A DNA stretch of 18,607 bases from Micavibrio sp. UBA2705 (GCA_002354205.1 DELD01000060.1:1-18607); one strand, 5' to 3'. Positions 7,214 through 15,041 are shown, numbered from the stretch's first letter. A program made the numbers and translations. Notes: generated from the sequence alone by a model not told the origin.

Positions 7214-8863
7214 ATGAGAATTAACATGTCTATGATAACCTCACTCATCGCCGCAGGCATATTATGTGGCTCTTGCGCCGCGCCACATGGCGGTTTTTGG
7301 CAGGCCTCGATGAATGGCGGCGCAGCGGCGCCTGCTGAGCTTGGTCAGAACCCCGAATTTCGTTATAAATCTATGTCAAAGACGGGCGCATATTTGGCGA
7401 GCCGTATTGCACGCCTAGAAAATGACTGGGAAGCGGCAAGTTACTATTTCGATGGTGTCGTTGATGAAAAAATTACCAATATGGATTTCCATTATCAAGC
7501 AATGATCATGGCGATGAACGCAGGGCGTTATGAAGAATCAATTGATCATGCGGATTTTTTGGTCAAAAACCAATATGGAAACGCGCTTGGTTATGTTGTT
7601 TCCGCTATGGGCGCGATTATTGAAGGTGAATATGATCTGGCGGCAAACGTCATTAAAGACATGCCTGATGATAATTTATCAAAACTTATGCAAGCCCCTA
7701 TGTCTGCGTGGGTAAGTATTCAGCAAGGCGATAAGGCTGCTTATGACGCGCTTGATATGACCAAGCCTTTTGTCGCCTACCAAGCAATCATTGCGGCAGA
7801 TGCAATGAATAATAATGAGCTTGTCGCATCATTCGCCGCAAAAGCAGAAAATTTAAATGAATTGCCGCCAGCTATACAGCGCCATTTAGTCGCTGTGTTT
7901 AAACGCCGTGAAGTGTCCTATGGCGCAGAGCTCGCTGTCATGGAAGGTGGCGAAGATTTGCGCAATGTTTCAAATATCCGTGAAGGGGTTGCGTGGATTT
8001 ATTATGACCTCGCTATGCCGCTTTATCTGCAATATCAAGATGAAACAGGCCGCCTTTTATTTAACATGGCTTTGGCGCTGACCCCTGAATTAACCGAGGC
8101 GCGTATTCGCGTTGCCGAATATGCGGCAATACATGGGCGTACGAAAGAGGCCATACAGGCGCTGCGTAACGTTTTACCTGAATCCAAATCTTATACGTTG
8201 GTTCAAAAAATTATTGCAGAGCTTATGGTTGAAGACGGCGAAGTACGCCCCGCTTTGGGCATATTGAATAAGCTCGCCGCGGCGCAAAAAGATATTAGCC
8301 TTTACGTGCAAATTGGCGGCATTTACGCAAAAAATGAAATGTATAGCGAATCTCTCGGGGCTTATAATAAGGCGCTTGACCTCGCTGGCGAGAGCAACGC
8401 GGCCTCTTATTGGCAAATATTCTTCGCGCGTGCGCGTATTCATGATGCGATGGGCAAATGGAACGCGGCGGAAAAAGACTTGTTGCAAGCGCTTGAATAT
8501 CAACCAGAGCAGCCATTTTTATTAAATTATATTGGCTATAGCTGGGCGGATCGCGGCAAAAACCTCGATCAAGCGCTTAAAATGATTGAGCAAGCCGTTA
8601 GCTTACAGCCCAATGATGGTTCAATACGCGATTCCCTCGGTTGGGTTTATTTCCGACTTGGTGAGTATCATAAGGCCGCTATACAGCTAGAACAAGCTGC
8701 TGCCTTGCTGCCTTATGACCCTGTTGTCAATGATCATTTGGGCGATGCATATTGGGCTGTTGGCCGCCATGCAGAGGCCGAATTCCAATGGAAGCGTGCC
8801 TTGAGCAACGCGGATACTGAAGAATTAACTGTGCAGCTAGAAGAAAAACTAAGCCGTTATTAA
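7214..8863 (+). CDS. Tetratricopeptide-repeat protein, probably exported
   Basis: A 549-residue protein, all helical repeats by appearance. The clearest TPR units lie at about 428-530 (NYIGYSWADRGKNLDQALKM, then a DSLGWVYFRLGEYHKAA unit and a HLGDAYWAVGRHAEAEFQWK unit); more degenerate repeats fill the middle. TPR arrays are protein-binding scaffolds, so no reaction can be assigned. The N-terminus (MRINMSMITSLIAAGILCGSC) is a hydrophobic segment ending at a Cys, suggesting export and perhaps lipidation, but LCGSC is not a canonical lipobox. The Shine-Dalgarno AGAAGGA at 7204-7210 is only three bases from the ATG at 7214; the in-frame ATG at 7226 is 15 bases away, so the start is open between them. 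A TPR gene ahead of ispE recurs in alphaproteobacteria from what I recall. ispE follows after 59 bp. Confidence 0.85.
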   Translation: MRINMSMITSLIAAGILCGSCAAPHGGFWQASMNGGAAAPAELGQNPEFRYKSMSKTGAYLASRIARLENDWEAASYYFDGVVDEKITNMDFHYQAMIMAMNAGRYEESIDHADFLVKNQYGNALGYVVSAMGAIIEGEYDLAANVIKDMPDDNLSKLMQAPMSAWVSIQQGDKAAYDALDMTKPFVAYQAIIAADAMNNNELVASFAAKAENLNELPPAIQRHLVAVFKRREVSYGAELAVMEGGEDLRNVSNIREGVAWIYYDLAMPLYLQYQDETGRLLFNMALALTPELTEARIRVAEYAAIHGRTKEAIQALRNVLPESKSYTLVQKIIAELMVEDGEVRPALGILNKLAAAQKDISLYVQIGGIYAKNEMYSESLGAYNKALDLAGESNAASYWQIFFARARIHDAMGKWNAAEKDLLQALEYQPEQPFLLNYIGYSWADRGKNLDQALKMIEQAVSLQPNDGSIRDSLGWVYFRLGEYHKAAIQLEQAAALLPYDPVVNDHLGDAYWAVGRHAEAEFQWKRALSNADTEELTVQLEEKLSRY

Positions 8864-8922
8864 TTTTTTTCGCTTATCCTTAAACTTAAATTTATAGCAT
8901 TTACTGGAAGAAAGTTTGTGAT

Positions 8923-9831
8923 ATGGCCTTGGCGCATGTCAAAACATTGTCGATATTAGCGCCTGCGAAGATAAACTTATTTTTGCATGTTACAGGCAGG
9001 CGCGATGATGGGCTGCATTTACTCGACTCGCTCGTTGCGTTCACTGATATTGGCGATGAGGTTAAAATTGAGCCCGCTGCGGAATTTTCCTTTAAGGTTA
9101 AAGGGCCTTTTGCTAGCAGCTTCGCCGCAAACGAACATTCAAGCCATCCGCATTCTGATAACATCGTGGTGAAGGCGGCGCATGCCTTAGCGCATCTTGC
9201 CGGTCATAAGCTGAATGTTGCGATCACGCTACAAAAGAATTTGCCGCTAGCTAGCGGTATTGGCGGTGGCTCATCAGATGCTGCGGCGTGCATTTGGGGG
9301 CTCATGAAATTATGGTCTGTGCCACCGCAAGCGCCATATCTAAACGATTTATTGCTGACGCTGGGCGCAGATGTGCCTGTGTGTTTTCAGTGTCAAAGCA
9401 CAAGAATGCGCGGTATTGGCGAAGATATCGCGCTGCTCAGCCAGATGCCCGAATGCCCGATTGTTTTGGTTAACCCTGGGGTAGGTTGTAGCACGGCGGA
9501 TATTTTCAAATCCTTTGAACTTTCGCCTGCGCCTGTAGCTGACATGCCTGAGCGTTTTGATGATATTCATATGCTCTGTGAATTTCTAAAGCTTGCGGAT
9601 AATCACCTTTATGACGCTGCGCGTGAAAAGCTGCCCATATTGAGCGAAGTTATTAAAGCGCAGCAAGCGACAGAAGGTGTGCTGATTAGCCGTATGTCAG
9701 GATCTGGTGCGACATGTTTTGCGCTATATGAAACAGCGCAGGCTGCGCAGCGCGCGGCGGATGACATTGCCATTGCCCATCCTGCATGGTGGGTGAAGCG
9801 CGGCTGGCTTAATCGGCCAGAACGCTATTAA
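8923..9831 (+). CDS. ispE: 4-diphosphocytidyl-2-C-methyl-D-erythritol kinase IspE
   Basis: GHMP-family kinase of the MEP pathway; it phosphorylates CDP-methylerythritol with ATP on the way to IPP and DMAPP. 302 residues, standard length. Visible are the N-terminal APAKINLFLHV with the catalytic Lys16, the GHMP ATP-binding loop PLASGIGGGSSDAA (108-121), GADVPVCF with the catalytic Asp150, and the C-terminal ISRMSGSGATCFALYE block. The substrate segment FQCQSTRMRGIGEDI is also typical. The start ATG is 12 bases after a GGAAG purine run, a little far, but no other in-frame start fits the conserved N-terminus better. Probably cotranscribed with the TPR gene upstream. It converges on ctaA with 40 bp between stop codons and no clear terminator. 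Confidence 0.96.
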   Translation: MALAHVKTLSILAPAKINLFLHVTGRRDDGLHLLDSLVAFTDIGDEVKIEPAAEFSFKVKGPFASSFAANEHSSHPHSDNIVVKAAHALAHLAGHKLNVAITLQKNLPLASGIGGGSSDAAACIWGLMKLWSVPPQAPYLNDLLLTLGADVPVCFQCQSTRMRGIGEDIALLSQMPECPIVLVNPGVGCSTADIFKSFELSPAPVADMPERFDDIHMLCEFLKLADNHLYDAAREKLPILSEVIKAQQATEGVLISRMSGSGATCFALYETAQAAQRAADDIAIAHPAWWVKRGWLNRPERY

Positions 9832-9871
9832 GGGAGGCGCGTATGGGCTGTATGGTTAGGGCTTACGCCTT

Positions 9872-10837
9872 TTACGCGGGCTTCCTATATAAATTCACTA
9901 CTAATGTTGCCATTAAAATAAACGCGCCAGCTTGGTGCGCGGCTGCAGGGTGAAGGGCGGCGGCACTTAAAATTGTCGCCACGCCAAGGCCGATTTGCGC
10001 GATAAGGGCGGCGCCCACGCCAAATGCTTTTCTTTTGTAAATATAAAGACCAAGAACGCATGTCGTGATCAGTGCCAATACGCGGTGTGTGAATTGTACC
10101 CAGCCATGATTACGCAGCGGATCAAATGTGTTTTCTTGCGGCAGCCAGCTTTCAGGGCTCATCATCGGGAAATGGTTATAAATTTTACCTGCATCAAGCC
10201 CTGCGACAAACGCGCCCCAGATTAATGTGATGAATACGCAAGATAGCCCAGCAAAGGCGAAACGATCAAAGCGATAGCTTTGCACTTTATCTGTCCCGAT
10301 GCGCCGCGCAGCCAAAATAAGCAAGCAGAAAATCAGCGCGGCAAGGCTAAGATGCGCGGCAAGGCGAAAATGCGATACAGAAGGGCGGTCGACAAGCCCG
10401 CTTTTGACCATGATCCAGCCCATAACGCCCTGTGCGCCACCAAGTATAAACAAGCCGAGAAGTTTAAGCCCCCAGCCATCTGGAACTTTTTTTGTCAGCC
10501 AAAAATAGCAAAGCGGTAATGCAAAGACGAGGCCGATCATTCGCCCCCAAAGGCGATGAAACCATTCCCAAAAGAAAATTTGTTTAAAGTCATGCAAATT
10601 CATCCAAAAATGCTTGTGTTCAAATTCTGGACTTTGTTTGTAAAGATCATAAACGCGTTGCCATTCTGCTTCGTTTAACGGCGGCAATGCGCCAATAAGC
10701 GGTTTCCATTCGACAATGGATAATCCTGAATCTGTCAGGCGGGTAATGGCGCCAATCACGGCCATGGCAAAAACCATGAATGCACAGCTATAGAGCCAGA
10801 GTGCTATAGCGTTAAATTTGGGTAATGGCTGGTTCAT
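9872..10837 (-). CDS. ctaA: Heme A synthase, Cox15/CtaA family
   Basis: Integral membrane monooxygenase that oxidises the C8 methyl of heme O to the formyl group of heme A, the cofactor of aa3-type cytochrome oxidases. 321 residues from the ATG at 10837, with about eight hydrophobic segments. Family landmarks are the first helix with GAITRLTDSGLSIVEWKP, the loop EHKHFWMNLHDFKQIFFWEW followed by FHRLWGR, then VQFTHRVLALI and ALHPAAAHQAG, which supply the conserved heme-ligand histidines. The inter-helix Cys pair of Bacillus CtaA is not seen, so it is the Cox15-like class. The frame runs upstream to 10885, but the ATG at 10837 has an AGG ribosome site and matches the family N-terminus. The first 26 bases overlap the end of the DMT transporter gene, implying translational coupling. 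No oxidase or ctaB gene is in the window. Confidence 0.95.
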   Translation of the reverse strand: MNQPLPKFNAIALWLYSCAFMVFAMAVIGAITRLTDSGLSIVEWKPLIGALPPLNEAEWQRVYDLYKQSPEFEHKHFWMNLHDFKQIFFWEWFHRLWGRMIGLVFALPLCYFWLTKKVPDGWGLKLLGLFILGGAQGVMGWIMVKSGLVDRPSVSHFRLAAHLSLAALIFCLLILAARRIGTDKVQSYRFDRFAFAGLSCVFITLIWGAFVAGLDAGKIYNHFPMMSPESWLPQENTFDPLRNHGWVQFTHRVLALITTCVLGLYIYKRKAFGVGAALIAQIGLGVATILSAAALHPAAAHQAGAFILMATLVVNLYRKPA

Positions 10838-11777
10838 CGGCGACCTGCTTTGCGCTATGTATTTTATGGGTGATAAGGTACACACCGCTAGAGATAACCA
10901 ATATTGCGCCCATAATCATCGGTGCGTCAATAGGGTCATTGAATATTAATGTGCCAAAAATTATCGCCCAGATGATTTGTGTATAATGAAACGGCGCGGC
11001 AAGGGCGGGCGGCGCTTTGGCAAAGCCAATGGCAAGGAAGACATTGCCGCTAATGCCGCAAAATGCCGCAAAGCCAACAATCAAATATTCTGTGTGGTTT
11101 AAGGCGAAAACGGTGTCAATATTACCGCCGCTAATGACCAAAAAGCCAGAGATGATAAGCACGCAAAAGATAGGGTAAAACGCAGTTGTGAAACCAGAAT
11201 CGTTGCTTTTTTGTCCAATAAGCCGCGCGAGAATTTGCGATGTTGCCAGAAAAACAGAGGCGCAGATGATGCCGCATATCGCGACAATGTTATAATCAAA
11301 ACTATGCCCCATCAGTGATGTCCACGGCTTTAATGCGACGCAAACACCGCAAAGCCCGACAATAATCGCAACCCAGTTGTTTTTTGACACGCGCTCTTTT
11401 AGGAAAATCATGCCAAGAACCGCTGACATAAACGGCGCAGTAAAAGCAAGCGTATAGAAAAGCGGCAAGGGTAAATAACGTATACTGTAAATAGACAGCA
11501 AGAACTGCGCGGTAATTACCAAAGCCCGTGATATTTGTAGCTTGGGCACGCTGGTTTTTAGGAGTTTAATGCCCCCGCCAATGGGAACGTAAGCCAGCAT
11601 AGATGATACGGCAATGATGCTGCCGACAAATAAAATGGTAAAAAAAGGATGCCCCTGCATCAACCACTTATACCCCGTATCGCCAATCGCGAAGGAGGAG
11701 AACCCTAAAAAGGCAAAGAACACACCAAAAAGGTGGGTATGGTTTTGAGATGTTGGTATTTGTGGTGGCTGTTGCAT
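10812..11777 (-). CDS. EamA/DMT-family transporter
   Basis: 321-residue polytopic membrane protein with about ten hydrophobic helices in two similar halves, the layout of EamA (drug/metabolite transporter) carriers. Recognisable elements are the first-half end LPLFYTLAFTAPFMSAVLGM followed by LKERVS, and the second-half APPALAAPFHYTQIIWAIIFG stretch with LIFNDPIDAPMIMGAILVIS. Substrates in this superfamily vary (metabolites, amino acids, nucleobases), so none is assigned. The start is well supported: AAGGA seven bases upstream of the ATG at 11777. It overlaps ctaA by 26 bp and should be cotranscribed with it; whether the transporter has any link to heme or respiration is unknown. A leader hairpin at 11802-11823 precedes it. 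Confidence 0.88.
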   Translation of the reverse strand: MQQPPQIPTSQNHTHLFGVFFAFLGFSSFAIGDTGYKWLMQGHPFFTILFVGSIIAVSSMLAYVPIGGGIKLLKTSVPKLQISRALVITAQFLLSIYSIRYLPLPLFYTLAFTAPFMSAVLGMIFLKERVSKNNWVAIIVGLCGVCVALKPWTSLMGHSFDYNIVAICGIICASVFLATSQILARLIGQKSNDSGFTTAFYPIFCVLIISGFLVISGGNIDTVFALNHTEYLIVGFAAFCGISGNVFLAIGFAKAPPALAAPFHYTQIIWAIIFGTLIFNDPIDAPMIMGAILVISSGVYLITHKIHSAKQVADEPAITQI

Positions 11778-11801
11778 GAATTTCCTTACTATAATCAGCG
11801 C

Positions 11802-11823
11802 TGCATTTTCATGCGAAGATGCA
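11802..11823. repeat. Hairpin-forming inverted repeat ahead of the DMT transporter
   Basis: Arms TGCATTTTC (11802-11810) and GAAGATGCA (11815-11823) enclose ATGC; eight Watson-Crick pairs plus one G-T. It lies 24 bp upstream of the DMT start, so it could be a leader hairpin in that mRNA or a protein site. A perfect CAGCGCTG palindrome overlaps its left edge at 11796-11803. No T-run follows on either strand, so it is not a standard terminator. Confidence 0.4.
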
Positions 11824-11870
11824 TTGAGATACGTATATCACCGAAAACTTGGATTAATTCAAGGGAAATC

Positions 11871-11899
11871 TTGAAACGCTCTGGTTTTCGCGCGATATT
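11871..11899 (+). promoter_or_regulatory. Sigma-70-type promoter candidate for sspB
   Basis: TTGAAA (11871-11876, five of six to consensus) is separated by 17 bp from GATATT (11894-11899, four of six). The start would fall near 11906, leaving a leader of about 80 nt before the sspB ATG. Just upstream at 11848-11863 is the near-palindrome CTTGGATTAATTCAAG, which could be a regulator site. Pattern evidence only. Confidence 0.4.
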
Positions 11900-11985
11900 C
11901 AGTTTATAAATAATAGGATATGCTTTTTACATTGTAGGGGGCATTTTTTAAGATAAATTAAAATTAAGGTAGCGATAATATAGTC

Positions 11986-12495
11986 ATGGATGATGCTTTG
12001 GAAGACGGCTTAAGATACGATAGAATGGTTGAGAAAGCCTTGCGCAGCGTTGTGAAAACTGTTGTGGAAGAGGTTATTGAACGCGACGGCTTGCCAGGCG
12101 AACATCATTTTTACATCACCTTTAATACGGATTATCCAGGCGTGCAAATCCCTGAATATTTAGCAGAGCGCTACCCCGGTGAAATGACCATTGTTTTGCA
12201 ATACCAATTTTATGACCTCAAAGTTGATGATGAAAAGCTTGAAGTGACGTTGTCGTTTAATTCTGTGCCTGAGCATTTGATTATTCCTTTGCCGTCAATC
12301 AGCATTTTTGCGGACCCATCCGTGAATTTCGCGCTGCAGTTCCAGCCATTATCAGAAGAAGACGAAAACGGTTTTGACCCTGATGATGACCCAGAGCGCG
12401 TTGACGTAACGCAAAGCGTAGAAGAAAAACCAAAAGCCGATGATGACAGCGCAGGCGAAGTCATATCACTCGACCAATTCCGTAAAAAAGACTAA
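11986..12495 (+). CDS. sspB: ClpXP adaptor protein SspB (alphaproteobacterial type)
   Basis: SspB binds ssrA-tagged peptides from rescued ribosomes and other substrates and tethers them to ClpX for degradation by ClpXP. The 169-residue protein has the alphaproteobacterial SspB fold region at about 8-120: RYDRMVEKALRSVV, GLPGEHHFYITFNTDYPGV, ERYPGEMTIVLQYQF and the FADPSVNFALQF strand. Then comes an acidic, probably disordered linker (about 120-157) and a short C-terminal docking tail ISLDQFRKKD, the ClpX-binding element known from the family. The ATG at 11986 lacks a close Shine-Dalgarno (AAGG is about 15 bases away), but the conserved region begins directly after it. The ABC exporter follows after 15 bp, so the two are probably cotranscribed. 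Confidence 0.94.
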   Translation: MDDALEDGLRYDRMVEKALRSVVKTVVEEVIERDGLPGEHHFYITFNTDYPGVQIPEYLAERYPGEMTIVLQYQFYDLKVDDEKLEVTLSFNSVPEHLIIPLPSISIFADPSVNFALQFQPLSEEDENGFDPDDDPERVDVTQSVEEKPKADDDSAGEVISLDQFRKKD

Positions 12496-12510
12496 ATATT
12501 AGGCTGTTTG

Positions 12511-14325
12511 ATGTTATCGCGTTTCTTGAAATTTGATCGGTTAAATATCCCCGATCAGAAGGATGCGCCGCATACGCCAAACGTGCGCAAATGGATTTGG
12601 TTTTTTGCGCGCCCCCATAAATTTGAACTGAATTGCTACCTTGTCATGCAGTTGCTACGGCAAGTGTTTTTCATGTCTTCGACTTTGTTTATTACAAAAA
12701 TAGCTGAGATTTATGAAACAGGCAGAGTACATGATACGCCCTCACTGCCTTTTTATATACTCGGCGCTTATCTGCTTATCGCGATGCTCTGTTATGCGCT
12801 ATGGCCACTTATTTTACGCCGGATTTCTATTAATGATAAAATCTCTCGTGAGTTTAGTATGTATGCCATTCGCCATTATATGGGGATGTCGCTATCTTGG
12901 CATGAGCTTTCAGGATCTGGCGGAAAAATGCAGCGCATTACGCAAGCACGAACGGGCTTGTTTGAGTTGTTTCAGAGCTTCTTTTGGGATGGGACGGAAT
13001 TTATGGGCATTTTCGTTAGTGTCGTTATTTCGGTTTACCTGATGGATATGCCAAGTTATTTTATTTTGCTGCTTTATGGCTATATTATCAGCTATTTATG
13101 GGTGTCCTACGTGACGGGAAACTGGCTTTTGAAGCTAACCAATAAATATTTCAAAACGCTTGAAACCCTTAATTCCAAAGTCTATGAATTTGTGAACTCA
13201 ATTGCAACGGTGAAGGTTTTTAACCTACAAAACCATTTAATGCATGCCGGCGCTGAGAAAGAGGTTGAGTGCCATAGTGCATTCATAGGGATGGCGCAGA
13301 TACGCGGATTGCGTTGGGCATTGACGGATATTGTGGCGACTCTTTGGATCGTTGGCGTGGCGTTTCTCTGCTTGGTGGAAGTCAATAGAGGCGAAATGAG
13401 TGTTTCTGCCTTTGTCATGGTTAGCCTGTTTATGATTGGCATTTGGGGACGGCTCGGCATGTTCACACGTATGTACGGTAATTTGGTTGAACATTACATT
13501 GCGGTCAAGCGCCTTGTGCTGAACCTTGCGGTGCGCCCTTCAATTACTGACTGCGCTGATGCGCAAGATTTGCAACTACGTGAAGGTGCGATCAGCTTTG
13601 AACATGTTAATTTTGAATATAATGAATTGCGCACAGTGGTCAAAGACATGAACTTTACGATTCAGCCGCATGAAAAAGTGGGGTTGATTGGCGGGTCTGG
13701 CGCAGGGAAAACAACGCTGGTGAAGCTGTTGATGCGTTTTTATGACGTGAAATCTGGCACATTATCTATTGATGGGCAGAATATTCAAAATGTGACTCTT
13801 GAATCCCTGCGCGAAAACATTGCGATTATCCCGCAGGATATTTCGCTGTTTAACCATAGCGTCTTGGATAATATTCGCTATGGGCGCATGGATGCCAGTG
13901 ATGATGAAGTTATAGAGGCTGCTAAAAAAGCTTATGCGCATGATTTTATCAAAGAACTCCCCGGGGGCTATGAAACCTTGGTCGGTGAGCGTGGGGTCAA
14001 GCTTTCAGGCGGGCAGCGCCAGCGCATTGCTATTGCGCGCGCTATTCTGAAAAATGCACCAATCCTTGTTTTAGACGAAGCAACATCTGCCCTTGATAGC
14101 GAAAGCGAGCGTTTGATCCAAGAAAGTTTGCATGAGCTGATGAAGGGGAAAACGGTTCTCGCTATCGCGCATCGCCTGTCGACCATTAATCATTTGGACC
14201 GTTTGATTGTCATGGATCAAGGCAGAATTGTTGAAGATGGCAGCCACGAGGCGTTATTAAAGAATAAAGATGGCCTTTACGCCAAATTATGGCAGATGCA
14301 ATCTGGCGGCTTTGTTGGTAAATAA
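12511..14325 (+). CDS. ABC exporter, fused membrane and ATPase domains
   Basis: 604-residue half-transporter of the type I exporter class (MsbA/lipid-, drug- or Atm1-like), acting as a homodimer in the inner membrane. The N-terminal membrane domain (about 30-335) has around six helices; the nucleotide-binding domain covers about 360-595. ATPase motifs are all intact: Walker A GGSGAGKT (394-401), Q-loop IIPQD, signature LSGGQ (498-502), Walker B ILVLDE (518-523) with the catalytic Glu, D-loop SALD and H-loop His554. The substrate cannot be read from the sequence; motifs diagnostic for peptide, lipid A or siderophore transport are not visible. An AGG seven bases before the ATG at 12511 favours this start over the adjacent in-frame TTG at 12508. 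Lies 15 bp after sspB and converges on a possible small ORF. Confidence 0.93.
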   Translation: MLSRFLKFDRLNIPDQKDAPHTPNVRKWIWFFARPHKFELNCYLVMQLLRQVFFMSSTLFITKIAEIYETGRVHDTPSLPFYILGAYLLIAMLCYALWPLILRRISINDKISREFSMYAIRHYMGMSLSWHELSGSGGKMQRITQARTGLFELFQSFFWDGTEFMGIFVSVVISVYLMDMPSYFILLLYGYIISYLWVSYVTGNWLLKLTNKYFKTLETLNSKVYEFVNSIATVKVFNLQNHLMHAGAEKEVECHSAFIGMAQIRGLRWALTDIVATLWIVGVAFLCLVEVNRGEMSVSAFVMVSLFMIGIWGRLGMFTRMYGNLVEHYIAVKRLVLNLAVRPSITDCADAQDLQLREGAISFEHVNFEYNELRTVVKDMNFTIQPHEKVGLIGGSGAGKTTLVKLLMRFYDVKSGTLSIDGQNIQNVTLESLRENIAIIPQDISLFNHSVLDNIRYGRMDASDDEVIEAAKKAYAHDFIKELPGGYETLVGERGVKLSGGQRQRIAIARAILKNAPILVLDEATSALDSESERLIQESLHELMKGKTVLAIAHRLSTINHLDRLIVMDQGRIVEDGSHEALLKNKDGLYAKLWQMQSGGFVGK

Positions 14326-14337
14326 CTTCAAGTGGAT

Positions 14338-14547
14338 TTAGGGTGTTTTGGGGTTCTCGGCGGCGCTGTCTTTGGGGGTGTCAAGTGCATCCATTTGTTT
14401 TTGCAGGCGTGTAAAACCTTCGCCGCTTTCACCGCAATGAGACATGCCCATTGCGCAATTGCTCATCGCGGCGGCTGTAATTAGTTTATCCCAGAATGTT
14501 TTTAAACTTTTGCAGCCAGTTTTTTGATTGTTGCTCTTGCTGTGCAT
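14338..14547 (-). CDS. Possible small protein, 69 residues (or 42 from an inner start)
   Basis: A short open frame filling the 160-bp gap between the ABC exporter and the RibK-like gene. The longest form starts at ATG 14547 with a good AAGGA seven bases upstream, but this lies inside the preceding gene and overlaps it by 62 bp. An inner ATG at 14466 would give a 42-residue protein beginning MSNCAMGMSHCGESGEGFTR, without a clear ribosome site. Codons in the non-overlapping part (GGC, GAA, AAA, CAA, CGC) resemble neighbouring genes, and the C-terminus is hydrophilic and ordinary-looking. I recognise no family. Two Cys and two Met-rich turns give no function. It may be noise. Confidence 0.35.
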   Translation of the reverse strand: MHSKSNNQKTGCKSLKTFWDKLITAAAMSNCAMGMSHCGESGEGFTRLQKQMDALDTPKDSAAENPKTP

Positions 14548-15031
14548 TGTTTTGTCCTTCGTGTAGCTTGACTGTAATTTCAGTGCCGTTTTCTAAGCCA
14601 TATGTATTTCTTAAATGTTTGTCAGACATAATTTCGATAACATCTGAATAGGCGGACCCTATCCGGCGTACAGCCCATGCATTAAACTCAGTTGATTTAT
14701 CAGCGGTTGTAACCGTGCAGCCCCAAATTTGCGCTGTACCGCGTTCAGGGTTATCTGCGCGTGGCGTTAGCATATTATTGCCAATGTCGCTCTGCGCAAT
14801 GTTGAAGAGCGCAGAAAATTTCTTATTGTCTAATTTTTGAACGCCCCAGCCTTCGCCCATTTTATCAAGTGCCCTTGGAAAGCCGTTAGGCAAAATATTC
14901 GCGTTTAATGACCCTGCATGCATGTCAGCGGGCCATAATGGGTGCTTCGGGAACTCAAGTTCACTGTACATGCCCATACCGCTATTGACGACGCAGTTGA
15001 AAACTAGGCTATTCTTCTTTGAGTCTGACAT
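14486..15031 (-). CDS. DUF120/RibK-like protein (archaeal CTP-dependent riboflavin kinase family)
   Basis: 181 residues from the ATG at 15031, chosen because AAAGG lies six bases upstream; the longer frame to 15100 adds an unlikely N-terminus. By eye it aligns along its length with archaeal RibK (MJ0056 type), a cradle-loop barrel that phosphorylates riboflavin with CTP. Matches are VVNSGMGMYS (14-23) to the glycine-rich nucleotide loop, AGSLN (39-43) to the EGTLN magnesium motif with Asn43 kept and Thr changed to Ser, and VIEIMSDKHLRNTYGLENG (131-149), which aligns without gaps to the IIEI...LRE...LKDG end that binds flavin and nucleotide. An insertion of about 30 residues sits in the middle (about 53-85) and a Gln/Asn-rich basic tail follows (160-181). 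The alignment is from memory; fold membership is likely, kinase activity is inference. Lies 81 bp downstream of topA on the same strand. Confidence 0.6.
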   Translation of the reverse strand: MSDSKKNSLVFNCVVNSGMGMYSELEFPKHPLWPADMHAGSLNANILPNGFPRALDKMGEGWGVQKLDNKKFSALFNIAQSDIGNNMLTPRADNPERGTAQIWGCTVTTADKSTEFNAWAVRRIGSAYSDVIEIMSDKHLRNTYGLENGTEITVKLHEGQNNAQQEQQSKNWLQKFKNILG

Positions 15032-15041
15032 GACACACCTT

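Noticed and set aside
9838..9878. CGCGTA/TACGCG inverted repeat between ispE and ctaA as a bidirectional terminator
   Set aside because: The 6-bp arms are separated by 29 nt with no T-run beside them; likely chance.
12508..12510. TTG start for the ABC exporter
   Set aside because: The next codon is ATG with an AGG seven bases upstream, a better start.
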